From CAZLKN01 sp964560135 (GTDB lineage Bacteria; Actinomycetota; JAICYB01), in contig CAZLKN010000012.1 of assembly GCA_964560135.1 (NCBI GenBank), positions 1 through 62,746 on the forward strand: a DNA stretch of 62,746 nucleotides, given 5' to 3'. The notes beneath the pieces were generated by a model. That model saw only the letters and a program-made list of their open reading frames with translations. It was not told where the DNA came from and did not search any database. Below, in pieces: positions 50,742-59,443 of the stretch. The position numbers and the translations under genes are program-made. Position 1 is the first letter of the stretch. Every line of letters starts with the position of its first letter.

Positions 50742-52073
50742 ATGAGGCCCAGCTCGTGGAGGCGACCGGTGCTGGTGGGCGTGGGGACGATCTCGGCCGT
50801 GCTCGCCCTGGCGCTGCCCGCCGCCGCGGCGACGCAGGAAGCCGCCGTGGACAGCGGGGACACGGCCTGGATCCTCGTCTCGGCGGCGCTGGTCATGTTG
50901 ATGACCCCGGGTCTCGCGTTCTTCTACGGGGGCCTCGTGCGGTCGAGGAATGTGCTGAGCACGATGATGCACTGCCTCGCCGCCCTCGGAGCCGTCAGCG
51001 TCGTGTGGGTGGTCGTCGGATACACGCTCGCCTTCGGCCCGGATGTCGGCTCGTTCGTCGGAGGCCTGGACTTCGCCGGTTTCCGCAACGTCGGCGACGC
51101 CGCCGGCCCCCATGCCGACACGATCCCGCACCACAGCTTCGCGATGTTCCAGGGCATGTTCGCCGTCATCACCCCCGCACTGATCGCCGGGGCGTTCGCC
51201 GAGCGGATGCGGTTCTCCGCCTACCTGCTGTTCATCGTGGCGTGGTCGGTGATCGTCTACGCCCCGGTGGCCCACTGGGTGTGGGGCGGCGGGTTCCTGG
51301 GCCCCGCGGGTATCGACGCGCTCGACTTCGCCGGCGGGACGGTGGTGCACATCAACGCCGGCATCGCCGCGCTCGTGGCCGCGGTGATGGTCGGCAAGCG
51401 GAGCGGCTGGCCCCGGGAGGCGATGACGCCCCACAACGTGCCGTTCGTGGTGCTCGGCGCCTCGATGCTCTGGTTCGGCTGGTTCGGGTTCAACGGCGGG
51501 AGCGCCCTCGCATCCGACGGCCTCGCTTCGCTCGCCTTCACCACCACCCACGTGGCCACCGCCGCGGCGGTCTTCGGGTGGCTCGTACCCGAATGGATCA
51601 AGCACCGGAAACCGACGACCGTCGGTGCGGCCACGGGTGCGGTGGCCGGACTCGTGGCGATCACGCCGGCGGCCGGGTTCGTCCGGCCGTGGGCGGCGAT
51701 CCTCATCGGTTTCGCGTCCGGTGCTCTCTGCTACTTCGCGGTCAACCTCAAGTGGCGGCTCGGCTACGACGATTCGCTGGATGTCGTCGGCGTGCACTTC
51801 GTGGGCGGTCTCGTCGGCGCGCTCCTGACGGGGGTCTTCGCCGTCGGGTCGGGTCTGTGGTACACGGGCTCCCTCGATCAGCTCGGACGGCAGGCAGCCG
51901 CGGTGGGGGTCACCATCGTGTGGTCGCTCGTGCTCACCGCGGTCATCCTCAAGATCATCGATGCGGTGGTCGGTCTGCGGGTCGACGAGGAGCAGGAGGC
52001 GACCGGCCTCGACCTGTCCCAGCACGGCGAGACCGGCTATTCGTTGGTCGAGTACGGTTCGTCGGGGTCGTAG
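50742..52073 (+). CDS. amt: ammonium transporter Amt (second copy)
   Basis: 443 residues. Signal-like N terminus (MRPSSWRRPVLVGVGTISAV), then LMTPGLAFFYGGLVRSRNVL, AGAFAERMRFSAYLLF, HWVWGGGFLGPAG, the first pore histidine region TVVHINAGIAALVAA, FGWFGFNGGSALASD and DVVGVHFVGGLVGALLTG. It is of the standard AmtB type and clearly different from the upstream copy, so the pair is not a recent duplication. AGGGGGAA precedes the ATG; an ATG at 50721 is also possible. Confidence 0.94.
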   Translation: MRPSSWRRPVLVGVGTISAVLALALPAAAATQEAAVDSGDTAWILVSAALVMLMTPGLAFFYGGLVRSRNVLSTMMHCLAALGAVSVVWVVVGYTLAFGPDVGSFVGGLDFAGFRNVGDAAGPHADTIPHHSFAMFQGMFAVITPALIAGAFAERMRFSAYLLFIVAWSVIVYAPVAHWVWGGGFLGPAGIDALDFAGGTVVHINAGIAALVAAVMVGKRSGWPREAMTPHNVPFVVLGASMLWFGWFGFNGGSALASDGLASLAFTTTHVATAAAVFGWLVPEWIKHRKPTTVGAATGAVAGLVAITPAAGFVRPWAAILIGFASGALCYFAVNLKWRLGYDDSLDVVGVHFVGGLVGALLTGVFAVGSGLWYTGSLDQLGRQAAAVGVTIVWSLVLTAVILKIIDAVVGLRVDEEQEATGLDLSQHGETGYSLVEYGSSGS

Positions 52074-52100
52074 ACGCTCACGAGGTAGAGAGGAGTCCGC

Positions 52101-52439
52101 ATGAAGCTCGTCACGGCGATCGTGAAGCCGTTCAAGCTCGACGAGGTGAAGGACGCCCTCAAGCAGGTGGGCGTCCAGGGCCTCACCGTCACCGAGTCCC
52201 GGGGGTTCGGCCGCCAGCGGGGCCATACGGAGGTCTACCGGGGGGCCGAGTACCAGATCGACTTCGTCCCGAAGGTGAAGATCGAGGTGCTCGTCGAGGA
52301 GGACCTGGTCCAGCGTGTCGTCGACACGATCCTCGAGACGGCCCGCACCGGCAAGATCGGGGACGGGAAGATCTGGGTCACGGCCGTGGATGCCGCGCAC
52401 CGGATCCGTACGGGCGAGAGCGGCAACGAGGCGCTCTGA
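52101..52439 (+). CDS. glnB: PII signal protein GlnB/GlnK (second copy)
   Basis: 112 residues, same length and T-loop (RGAEYQIDFVPKVKIEVLV, Y51) as the first copy. The two differ mainly between residues 65 and 112 (EEDLVQRVVDTILETA; VTAVDAAHR). It follows the second amt after 27 bases with a GAGAGGAG site. Each Amt therefore has its own PII partner. Confidence 0.95.
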   Translation: MKLVTAIVKPFKLDEVKDALKQVGVQGLTVTESRGFGRQRGHTEVYRGAEYQIDFVPKVKIEVLVEEDLVQRVVDTILETARTGKIGDGKIWVTAVDAAHRIRTGESGNEAL

Positions 52440-52443
52440 GGGC

Positions 52444-52827
52444 TCAGCCTGCTCCGGCGTTCTGTCCGAGCATCGCCCGGGCGAGGTCGCGGATCGAAAG
52501 GATGCCGATCTGCTCGGCCCCGTCGGTGACCACCAGGTGGCGGAACCCTTGGTCGAGCATGGTCCGGGCGGCCTCCTCGACGTCCCATGTAGGCGCGCCT
52601 GCGACCGCGTTCCACGTCATGTGGTCGCCGACGGCGGCTTCCTTGGGGTCGAGCCCGCGGGACACCGCCCGCATGATGTCGCGCTCGCTGATGATCCCCG
52701 GGGCGTCCTCGGTGAGCACGATCGCCGCCCCCACCTTGTGCTCGGTCATCCGCTTGGCCGCGTCGGCGAGCGTGTGCGTCGGACCCACGGTCACGAGGTC
52801 GTATCGCACCAGAGAACCGATCTCCAT
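52444..52827 (-). CDS. CBS-domain pair protein
   Basis: 127 residues. Two CBS repeats: TLADAAKRMTEHKVGAAIVL with GIISERDIMRAV, and VEEAARTMLDQGFRHLVVTD with GILSIRDLARAM. CBS pairs bind adenine nucleotides. No catalytic domain. I start at the ATG at 52827, which has a -10 hexamer 6 bases upstream. It converges on glnB with a 4-base gap. Confidence 0.87.
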   Translation of the reverse strand: MEIGSLVRYDLVTVGPTHTLADAAKRMTEHKVGAAIVLTEDAPGIISERDIMRAVSRGLDPKEAAVGDHMTWNAVAGAPTWDVEEAARTMLDQGFRHLVVTDGAEQIGILSIRDLARAMLGQNAGAG

Positions 52828-52833
52828 ACCCCC

Positions 52834-52839
52834 AGCATA
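52834..52839 (-). promoter_or_regulatory. -10 hexamer TATGCT, leaderless CBS gene
   Basis: Reverse-strand TATGCT ends 6 bases before the ATG at 52827. Confidence 0.5.
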
Positions 52840-52856
52840 GACCGCCGGGGAAGGGA

Positions 52857-53261
52857 TCACTCGTCGCCGGCGTCCTCGCGCCCCCAGATCCCGACATCCT
52901 GCGCGCGCCAGGCGGCGGCGAGGATCATGACCAGGGCCAGGAGCCCGAAGGTGGGGACGTCGGTGACCCGCCCGCCGGCCGCACGGTCGATGAGGTGGGA
53001 GAAGAAGTGGAAGACGAACCCCGAGGCGACGCCGGTCAGGGCGACGAGCAGGGCGTCCGCCCAGACCACCGCGAACAGCAGGACGGCGCCGAGACCGATC
53101 TGGAAGGCGCCGATGTCCCGGAGGAAGTGCTCGTTGTACGGCTCGAAGGCGGCCAGGCGGGCGAAGAAGGATTCGGGGGCGAAGAACGCCCAGGCGCCCA
53201 CCCCGAGCATGAATACCCCGATCGTCAGAGCGACGACGCGTACCGCTTTGCCGCGTCCCAT
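52857..53261 (-). CDS. four-helix integral membrane protein, unknown function
   Basis: 134 residues. Four membrane helices (about 8-26, 50-68, 70-90, 103-118). The loop FEPYNEHFLRDIGAFQIGLG is a pattern seen in many actinobacterial small membrane proteins of the DUF4345-like type; no function is known. TAGGGT lies 9 bases upstream of the ATG. Confidence 0.72.
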   Translation of the reverse strand: MGRGKAVRVVALTIGVFMLGVGAWAFFAPESFFARLAAFEPYNEHFLRDIGAFQIGLGAVLLFAVVWADALLVALTGVASGFVFHFFSHLIDRAAGGRVTDVPTFGLLALVMILAAAWRAQDVGIWGREDAGDE

Positions 53262-53288
53262 GTCGCTGCTACCCTACCCGTCCGGCGA

Positions 53289-54737
53289 TCATTCGACCGA
53301 TCCGATGGACACCTCGTCGGCGTCCTTCGAACCGTTGGCCTCCGCCCGCGCCGTCGCGGCCTCGGCCTCCGCCAGCAGCTCGGCGATGGACTTCTCGAGC
53401 CCCTCGGCCACGATGCCGACATCGGGCATGGCGTCGAAGTCGGCGATCAGCCCGAAGCCCATCTGGCCCGCGTAGGACATCACGGCGATGCCCAGGGCCT
53501 GGTTGGCGGCCAGCGGCGCCATCGGGAACAGGTCCATGAGCCGGTGTCCGACCGTATACAGCGGGAACTGGGGGCCGGGCACGTTGGTGACCAGCAGGTT
53601 GAAGAACCGCTGCCGGGCCTGCAGCCGTGCCGCCTGCCCGAGGATCGTCGGCGGTGCGAACCCGGACAGCTGGGTGATCATCTCGGCCCCCACGGCCTGT
53701 TTGGAGTCCTTGATGCCGCGCATCTCCTCCTGGATGATCTCCAGCCGTCGCACGGGATCGGACTCGTAGACCGGGATGGGCGCCACGACCGCGGATACCC
53801 GGTTGCCCAGGGCGCCGCGCTCGTGGTCGGCGCGGGTGGAGACGGGGACCATCGCCTTCAACTCGAGCCCGCGCACGTCCACGTTGCGGTGCTGGAGCCA
53901 CCGTCGCAGCGCCCCGGACACCACCGCGAGGACCACGTCGTTCACGCTGCCTCCGAGGGCGTTCTTGATCGCCTTGAAGTCCTCCAGGGACGCCCGGACG
54001 TACTCGAAGCGGCGGTGCGGCCCGATGGGGACGTTCAAAGGGCAGTCGGGGGCCGGGTTCAGGCCGGCCCACGCGAGCGCGCCGATCCCCTCCAGGAACG
54101 TGGTGGCCTGACCGATCACGCGCCGCGGCGCCCGCCAGGCCGATCGCAGGCTCCGGGCCATCTCCACCGGCTCGGTGGCGCGCTCGCGCAGCGCGTCGGC
54201 CAGCAACTGGGTCTGCGTCGGTTGGGGCGCCGGGGTCCAGGGCTTGGCCTGGACGCGCTCCGGATGCTGTTCGATGTCCAACAGGACCGCGGTGATGTCG
54301 GCGCCCGAGATGCCGTCGATCATGCAATGGTGGGTTTTCGCGATCATCGCGAACCGGTCGCCGACGAGCTGGTCGACGAGCCAGATCTCCCACAATGGCT
54401 TCGACCGGTCGAGCTGCTGGGACAGCAGCCGTCCGGCCAGCCGCTTCAGCTGGTCTTCGGAGCCCGGCGCCGGCAGCGCCGTGTGGCGGACGTGGTACTC
54501 GAGGTTGAAGTGGGGATCGTCCACCCAGACCGGGCGTCCCTGCCCGAGGGGCACGAACGCGAGCTTCTGGCGGAAGCGGGGGACGAGGTGGAGACGCTCT
54601 CTGATCGAGTCCAGGGCCTCCTGGTAGTCGACCGGGCCCCCTTCGAAGATCGTGAGCGAGGCCACATGCATATGCGTGGTCGTGCTCTCCAGGTGCAGGA
54701 AGGTCGCATCGGCCGGTGAGAGGCGCTCGTAGGCCAT
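53289..54737 (-). CDS. WS/DGAT wax ester synthase / diacylglycerol acyltransferase
   Basis: 482 residues. The catalytic HHXXXDG motif is HHCMIDG (residues 136-142). The N terminus MAYERLSPADATFLHLE and the C-terminal signatures NDVVLAVVSGALRRWL and NVPGPQFPLY are typical. It joins acyl-CoA to alcohols or diacylglycerol to make storage lipid. I start at the second ATG (54737), which gives the standard N terminus and has GAGGAG upstream. Confidence 0.92.
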   Translation of the reverse strand: MAYERLSPADATFLHLESTTTHMHVASLTIFEGGPVDYQEALDSIRERLHLVPRFRQKLAFVPLGQGRPVWVDDPHFNLEYHVRHTALPAPGSEDQLKRLAGRLLSQQLDRSKPLWEIWLVDQLVGDRFAMIAKTHHCMIDGISGADITAVLLDIEQHPERVQAKPWTPAPQPTQTQLLADALRERATEPVEMARSLRSAWRAPRRVIGQATTFLEGIGALAWAGLNPAPDCPLNVPIGPHRRFEYVRASLEDFKAIKNALGGSVNDVVLAVVSGALRRWLQHRNVDVRGLELKAMVPVSTRADHERGALGNRVSAVVAPIPVYESDPVRRLEIIQEEMRGIKDSKQAVGAEMITQLSGFAPPTILGQAARLQARQRFFNLLVTNVPGPQFPLYTVGHRLMDLFPMAPLAANQALGIAVMSYAGQMGFGLIADFDAMPDVGIVAEGLEKSIAELLAEAEAATARAEANGSKDADEVSIGSVE

Positions 54738-54854
54738 CCCCTGTCTCCCCTCCTCGGGCATTCATCGACGGACGTCTAGCGTGACCGTCCCGCTCGATGA
54801 TCGCAACCGGAGGCCCGCCCCGCTGCCCTTTGCGCGGGGCTCGGGATCCGGGAC

Positions 54855-54860
54855 TATCCT
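54855..54860 (+). promoter_or_regulatory. -10 hexamer TATCCT, leaderless
   Basis: TATCCT ends 6 bases before the ATG at 54867. Confidence 0.5.
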
Positions 54861-54866
54861 CGACGT

Positions 54867-55178
54867 ATGGACGATCGGGAGAAGGCGGATCTGGAGCTGA
54901 TGCACAAGGCCGAACGGGTCCTGTCCGAGATCGACCGGACCCAGGGTCTCGACGACCGTCATGCCGATGTGCTGGCGGCTCTGCGGATCAGGATCGAGGG
55001 TGGACCCCGGCGATCCCTCGAGGAGCTCATGCAGGCCGCGGGGGACATCGAGGGACGGCGCGCGCGCGAACTCGAGGAACGTCTGCGCGAAGCCGAGTCG
55101 AAACCGTCCGGCGACATCGCCGACCTGATGCGGCAGGAGCCCAAGAAGAAGGGGTCCCTCGACGACCTCCTCGATTGA
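54867..55178 (+). CDS. small helical protein of unknown function
   Basis: 103 residues, very rich in Glu, Arg, Asp and Leu. Helical throughout, with a possible coiled coil (IEGRRARELEERLREAESK). The end repeats a similar phrase (GDIADLM, GSLDDLLD). No family recognised. A leaderless promoter and typical codon usage support a real gene. Confidence 0.65.
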   Translation: MDDREKADLELMHKAERVLSEIDRTQGLDDRHADVLAALRIRIEGGPRRSLEELMQAAGDIEGRRARELEERLREAESKPSGDIADLMRQEPKKKGSLDDLLD

Positions 55179-55209
55179 CCCCCTGGTCCGGAGGCGTGGC
55201 GCCCGTCCG

Positions 55210-55926
55210 GTGGCAGCGACACGCGTCGCGCATCTGGTGGTCGCCGTCCTTCTCGCCTTCTCCGGCTCCTCGGCCCACGCAGAGGAGGTGGTCCACGACG
55301 TCGAGATGCAGGACGACATCTACGTCCCCGCGGTGATCGAGGTGGCATCGGGCGACACCGTCCGATGGACCAACACGGGCCCCGTGAACGCCCACACGGT
55401 CACGACCCAGGAGGGGGCCCCGGAGCCCTTCGACTCGGGGACGAAGTTCCCGACCCAGGAGTTCGTCCAGACCTTCACCAAACCGGGGGTCTACGCCTAC
55501 TACTGCCGGTTCCACGGCCAGCCGGACGTCCCCCCCGATCCGGAAGCCCCCGACGATGAACAGCCCTGCGGGATGTGCGGATTGGTCACCGTCGAGGGTG
55601 GACCGACGCCGACGCCCGCGCCCACCCCGATGCCGACCGCCGCGCCCCCACCGGCTCCCACCGCCAGGCCGACGCCCGTCCGGACGCCGACGCCCGAACC
55701 GACCGGGACGCCGGAGGTCCAGGAGACGCCGTCGGTGACGCCCCAACTCGCGACGCCGTCTCCGAGGCCGACCCCGGAACGCCCGGACCTGGGAGCTGCA
55801 GGCGCGGACGGTGGCGGTGGCGGTCCGCGGACCGCCGCGGTGGTGCTGGTCGTCCTCGCGTTCGGCGGAGCCGGCGCCGTTGCCTGGCGCAGCCTGCTGC
55901 CCCAGGGCCTGCGATTCCGCCGCTAG
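55210..55926 (+). CDS. surface-anchored cupredoxin (plastocyanin-like)
   Basis: 238 residues, GTG start. Signal peptide 1-24, then a type I copper domain (25-128) with ligands H62 (NAHTV), C99 and H102 (YYCRFHG) and probably M122 (CGMCG). A Pro/Thr-rich stalk (about 130-205) and a C-terminal membrane helix (AAVVLVVLAFGGAGAVAW) anchor it outside the membrane. It should carry electrons or copper. Its stalk and anchor resemble the protein at 35293. Confidence 0.85.
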   Translation: MAATRVAHLVVAVLLAFSGSSAHAEEVVHDVEMQDDIYVPAVIEVASGDTVRWTNTGPVNAHTVTTQEGAPEPFDSGTKFPTQEFVQTFTKPGVYAYYCRFHGQPDVPPDPEAPDDEQPCGMCGLVTVEGGPTPTPAPTPMPTAAPPPAPTARPTPVRTPTPEPTGTPEVQETPSVTPQLATPSPRPTPERPDLGAAGADGGGGGPRTAAVVLVVLAFGGAGAVAWRSLLPQGLRFRR

Positions 55927-55977
55927 TCGACTCCGGTGTCGACGCGGTGTCCTGCCGCCCCGCAGACTGGTTCGGCG

Positions 55978-57534
55978 ATGACGTGGGAGCCGGAGATCTC
56001 CGAGCTCCGCCGGCGCGAGGACCTCGCCCGGCGGATGGGTGGCCCCGAGCGGGTGGAGCGGCAGCGCGCCGCCGGACGCCTCACGGTCCGCGAGCGGATC
56101 GACCGGCTCCTCGACGATGGGTCGTTCGCGGAGGTCGGGGCTCTTGCCGGCTGGGGCGCCTACGAGGACGGCGAGCTCGCCGAGTTCGTCCCGTCGAACA
56201 TCCTCGCCGGCACCGGCCGGGTCGACGGCCGCCGCGTTGTCGTCTGCGCCGACGACTTCACCGTCCGGGGGGGTGCGGCCGACGCCTCCATCCACGCCAA
56301 GCAGGTCTACGCCGAGCGCATGGCCGGCGAGCTGCGGCTGCCGATCGTGCGCCTCGTCGAAGGCTCGGGCGGCGGTGGCAGCGTCAAGTCCTATGAGGAC
56401 GTGGCCCGCACCTACGTTCCCGCGAACCCGGGGTGGGACCTGGTGGTGGAAAACCTGGGTCGGGTGCCGGTGGTGGCCGCTTGCCTCGGTCCGGTCGCCG
56501 GGCTCGGCGCGGCCCGCGTGGTCACCGCCCACTACTCGGTGATGGTCAAGGAGACCTCGCAGCTGTTCGTCGCCGGGCCCCCGGTGGTCTGGGCGGGGAT
56601 GCGCCGCGAGGTCACCAAGGAGGAGCTGGGCGGCTGGCGGATCCACGCCCGCGAGTCCGGTGCCGTGGACGACGCCTGTGATTCGGAGGACGAGGCCCTG
56701 GCGCGGTGCCGACGCTTCCTGTCCTACCTGCCGCCGAGCGTGCGGGAAGCGCCTCCCCGGGCCGAGCCGCACGACGATCCGGCCCGGCGGGACGAGGAGC
56801 TGATCGACGTGGTCCCCCGAGGGCGCCGCACGCCCTACGAGATGCGCAGGATCCTCGAGGCCGTCTTCGACACCGGATCGGTGTTCGAGGTCGGACGCGA
56901 CTTCGGCCGGTCGATGATCTGCGCGCTGGCGCGGCTCGACGGCTACCCGGTGGCCGTCCTCGCCTCCGACCCGCGGATCTACGGCGGCGGGTTGACGGCA
57001 GCGGCCTCGGACAAGATGACGCGCTTCTGCGACCTCGCCGACACCTTCCATCTCCCGGTGGTGCACCTCGTGGATCAGCCGGGGTTCGTGATCGGCGTCG
57101 AGGCGGAGCGGGCCGGCACGATCCGAAAGGGGGCCAGGGCGCTCGCGGCCGTGTACCAGGTGTCGGTGCCCTGGGTCTCGGTGATCGTCCGGAAGGTGTT
57201 CGGGGTGGCGGGGGCCGCCCACGGCAAGGCCCAGAGCCTCAACCTGCGCTACGCGTGGCCCTCGGCTGACTGGGGTTCACTGCCGCTGGAGGGAGGCGTC
57301 GAGGCCGCGTACCGCCGCGAGCTCGAGACGGCCGACGACCCGGAGGCGGCGAAGGCGGAGATCCTCGAGCGCCTGGAGTCCTTCCGGTCACCCTTCCGCA
57401 CCGCGGAGGCGTTCGGGATCGAGAACATCATCGATCCCCGGGACACGCGTCCGATCCTGTGCGACTGGGTGGAGCAGGCCTACCGGCTGGTGACGCGGGA
57501 TCCGGGCCCGACCGCGAGGGGGCCGCGTCCGTGA
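55978..57534 (+). CDS. acyl-CoA carboxylase beta (carboxyltransferase) subunit
   Basis: 518 residues from the ATG at 55978 (MTWEPEISELRRR). Crotonase-like carboxyltransferase halves: RRVVVCADDFTVRGGAAD and VRLVEGSGGGGSV in the first, and GVEAERAGTIRKGARALAAV in the second. FVAGPPVVWAGMRREVTKEE and HLVDQPGFVIG are typical of propionyl/methylcrotonyl-type subunits. It moves a carboxyl group from biotin to an acyl-CoA. No biotin carboxylase lies nearby, so the alpha subunit is encoded elsewhere. Its stop overlaps the next gene (GTGA). Confidence 0.9.
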   Translation: MTWEPEISELRRREDLARRMGGPERVERQRAAGRLTVRERIDRLLDDGSFAEVGALAGWGAYEDGELAEFVPSNILAGTGRVDGRRVVVCADDFTVRGGAADASIHAKQVYAERMAGELRLPIVRLVEGSGGGGSVKSYEDVARTYVPANPGWDLVVENLGRVPVVAACLGPVAGLGAARVVTAHYSVMVKETSQLFVAGPPVVWAGMRREVTKEELGGWRIHARESGAVDDACDSEDEALARCRRFLSYLPPSVREAPPRAEPHDDPARRDEELIDVVPRGRRTPYEMRRILEAVFDTGSVFEVGRDFGRSMICALARLDGYPVAVLASDPRIYGGGLTAAASDKMTRFCDLADTFHLPVVHLVDQPGFVIGVEAERAGTIRKGARALAAVYQVSVPWVSVIVRKVFGVAGAAHGKAQSLNLRYAWPSADWGSLPLEGGVEAAYRRELETADDPEAAKAEILERLESFRSPFRTAEAFGIENIIDPRDTRPILCDWVEQAYRLVTRDPGPTARGPRP

Positions 57535-58001
57535 CCGTCGAGATCATCGAGTTCGTCCCCGGGGACGCGCAGCTGCTCGAGGTGTGGCCGGTGATGCGGG
57601 AACTACGCCACCACCGCAGCGTCGAGGATCTCGAAGCGATGTACGCGGAGGCCCATCCGCAGGGGTACCGCGTGGCGGGAGCGTTCGCGGACGGGGAGTG
57701 CCGGGCGGCGACCGGCTACCGGTTCGGGACATCCTTCGCCAACGGCCGCTACCTGTACGTCGAAGACCTCGTGACCGCCGAACGGCACCGGTCCGGTGGG
57801 TACGGCAAGGCGCTGCTCGACCATCTCGTGGACGCTGCCCGGACCGCGGACTGCGACTGCGTGACGCTCGACTCGGGGGTGCAGCGGTTCGATGCCCACC
57901 GCTTCTACCTCCGGGAAGGATTCGTCATCTCCAGCCACCACTTCTGGCGTGGGCTGAGGGAGGGCACCGCACCGTCGTCGATGAGAAAGGGATCGCCATG
58001 A
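57531..58001 (+). CDS. GNAT-family acetyltransferase
   Basis: 156 residues, GTG start overlapping the carboxyltransferase gene. Acetyl-CoA loop RHRSGGYGKALLDHLVDAA (R/Q-x-x-G-x-G/A pattern) and the C-terminal FDAHRFYLREGFVISSHHFW fit GNAT. The acceptor is unknown. Overlaps the next gene by four bases (ATGA), so three genes form one unit. Confidence 0.85.
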   Translation: MTVEIIEFVPGDAQLLEVWPVMRELRHHRSVEDLEAMYAEAHPQGYRVAGAFADGECRAATGYRFGTSFANGRYLYVEDLVTAERHRSGGYGKALLDHLVDAARTADCDCVTLDSGVQRFDAHRFYLREGFVISSHHFWRGLREGTAPSSMRKGSP

Positions 58002-59020
58002 GGCTGGGGTTGTCCGTCGGCTACTCGGGGCCGAAGATCGCCGACCACGTCCCGCTCGCGAAGCTCGCCGACGAGCTCGGTTTCCATTCCATCTGGACCG
58101 CCGAGGCCTACGGGTCGGACGCCATCACGCCGCTGGCGTGGATGGGCTCCCACACGCGCAACGTGAAGCTCGGCACCGGCATCATGCAGATGCCGGCCCG
58201 CACCCCGGCGATGGCGGCGATGACGGCCGCAACGCTGGACGCGCTGTCCGGCGGACGCTTCCTGTGCGGGATCGGTCCCTCCGGCCCCCAGGTGATCGAG
58301 GGCTGGCACGGCGTTCCCTACGGCAAGCCGTTGCAGCGCACCCGGGAATACGTGGAGATCCTGCGTCGGGCGTGGCGGCGCTCCGAGCCGGTCACCTACT
58401 CGGGCGAGCACTACACGATCCCCCACCCCGGAGGCACCGGACTCGGCAAGCCGTTGAAGATGATCCTGCACCCCCGCCCCGACATCCCGATCTACATGGC
58501 CGCGATCGGACCGAAGAACGTCGCGCTGGCTGCCGAGATCGCGGACGGGTTCATGCCCGCCTTCTTCACCCCCTACCGCTCCGAGGTCTTCCAGGTCTCG
58601 ATGGACGAGGGCTTCGCAAAGCGCGACGCGTCGCTTCCTCCGGCCGGGGAGTTCGAGGTCGTGGCCTCCTGTCCGGTGATCGTCACCGAGGATGTCGAAG
58701 GAGCGCTGGCGCAGGTGAAGCCGGGCCTCGGCCTGTACATCGGCGGGATGGGGGCCAAGGGACGCAACTTCTACAACGACCTCGCCCGCCGGTACGGCTT
58801 CGAGGCCGAGGCGGAGAAGGTCCAGGAGCTCTTCCTGTCCGGTCGCAAGGAGGAGGCCGTCGCCGCCGTTCCCGACACACTGGCCGACGAGACCTCCCTG
58901 GTGGGTCCGCCGGAGCGGATCCGGGACCGGCTGGAGGCCTGGCGGGAGAGCCCGGTGACCACGCTGCTGTTCTCCTCGCGGGACGAGGACACGCTGCGGC
59001 TCATGGCCGAGATCGCCTGA
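57998..59020 (+). CDS. LLM-class (probably F420-dependent) oxidoreductase
   Basis: 340 residues. Luciferase-like TIM barrel: LADELGFHSIWTAEAYGSDA, RNVKLGTGIMQMPARTPAMA, ATLDALSGGRFLCGIG, and PIYMAAIGPKNVALAAEIAD. This LLM branch in actinobacteria is normally F420-dependent; the cofactor is inferred from the family. Possible role in acyl-CoA or xenobiotic oxidation with the carboxyltransferase upstream. Confidence 0.87.
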   Translation: MRLGLSVGYSGPKIADHVPLAKLADELGFHSIWTAEAYGSDAITPLAWMGSHTRNVKLGTGIMQMPARTPAMAAMTAATLDALSGGRFLCGIGPSGPQVIEGWHGVPYGKPLQRTREYVEILRRAWRRSEPVTYSGEHYTIPHPGGTGLGKPLKMILHPRPDIPIYMAAIGPKNVALAAEIADGFMPAFFTPYRSEVFQVSMDEGFAKRDASLPPAGEFEVVASCPVIVTEDVEGALAQVKPGLGLYIGGMGAKGRNFYNDLARRYGFEAEAEKVQELFLSGRKEEAVAAVPDTLADETSLVGPPERIRDRLEAWRESPVTTLLFSSRDEDTLRLMAEIA

Positions 59021-59050
59021 CATCCCACGCTCGGGGACGATACTGCTGAC

Positions 59051-59443
59051 GTGAAGATCAGGGTCGGTGTCGTCCGGGCGTTCATCGCCGTGCTGTGGGC
59101 GGGGTTGCTCCTCGTCCCGGTGGGAGTGATGACGCCCCGGGGGCCCGAGGTAGCGTCGGTCGGAGAGGCGCTCGCCGAACTGGCGCGGGGGCAACTCGGG
59201 GTCGGGATCCTCGACGCCTTCGTGGAGGGCGGCGCCCTGACCCGCGCGGCGACGGTGCGGGTCGTGCTGATCGTGATGGCCACGGCGGCCTTCTGGCTCG
59301 CGGGCCTGCTCGAGGGGACGGCGGCCGACGAACCGCCGCAGCGGCGGCGCCGGTGCCCGGCGTGCCGCGGATGGGTGTCGCTGGACATGCAGGAGTGCCC
59401 GCACTGCGGCACGGAGGTGAGACGGGGCCTGGATCCCGGCTAG
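59051..59443 (+). CDS. membrane protein with C-terminal zinc ribbon
   Basis: 130 residues, GTG start. Two membrane helices (about 8-28 and 70-88) and a cytoplasmic zinc ribbon CPACRGWVSLDMQECPHCG. Short zinc-ribbon membrane proteins are common and unassigned. GATACT sits 6 bases upstream of the GTG, a weak leaderless-type -10. Ends on the CTAG shared with the next gene. Confidence 0.72.
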   Translation: MKIRVGVVRAFIAVLWAGLLLVPVGVMTPRGPEVASVGEALAELARGQLGVGILDAFVEGGALTRAATVRVVLIVMATAAFWLAGLLEGTAADEPPQRRRRCPACRGWVSLDMQECPHCGTEVRRGLDPG

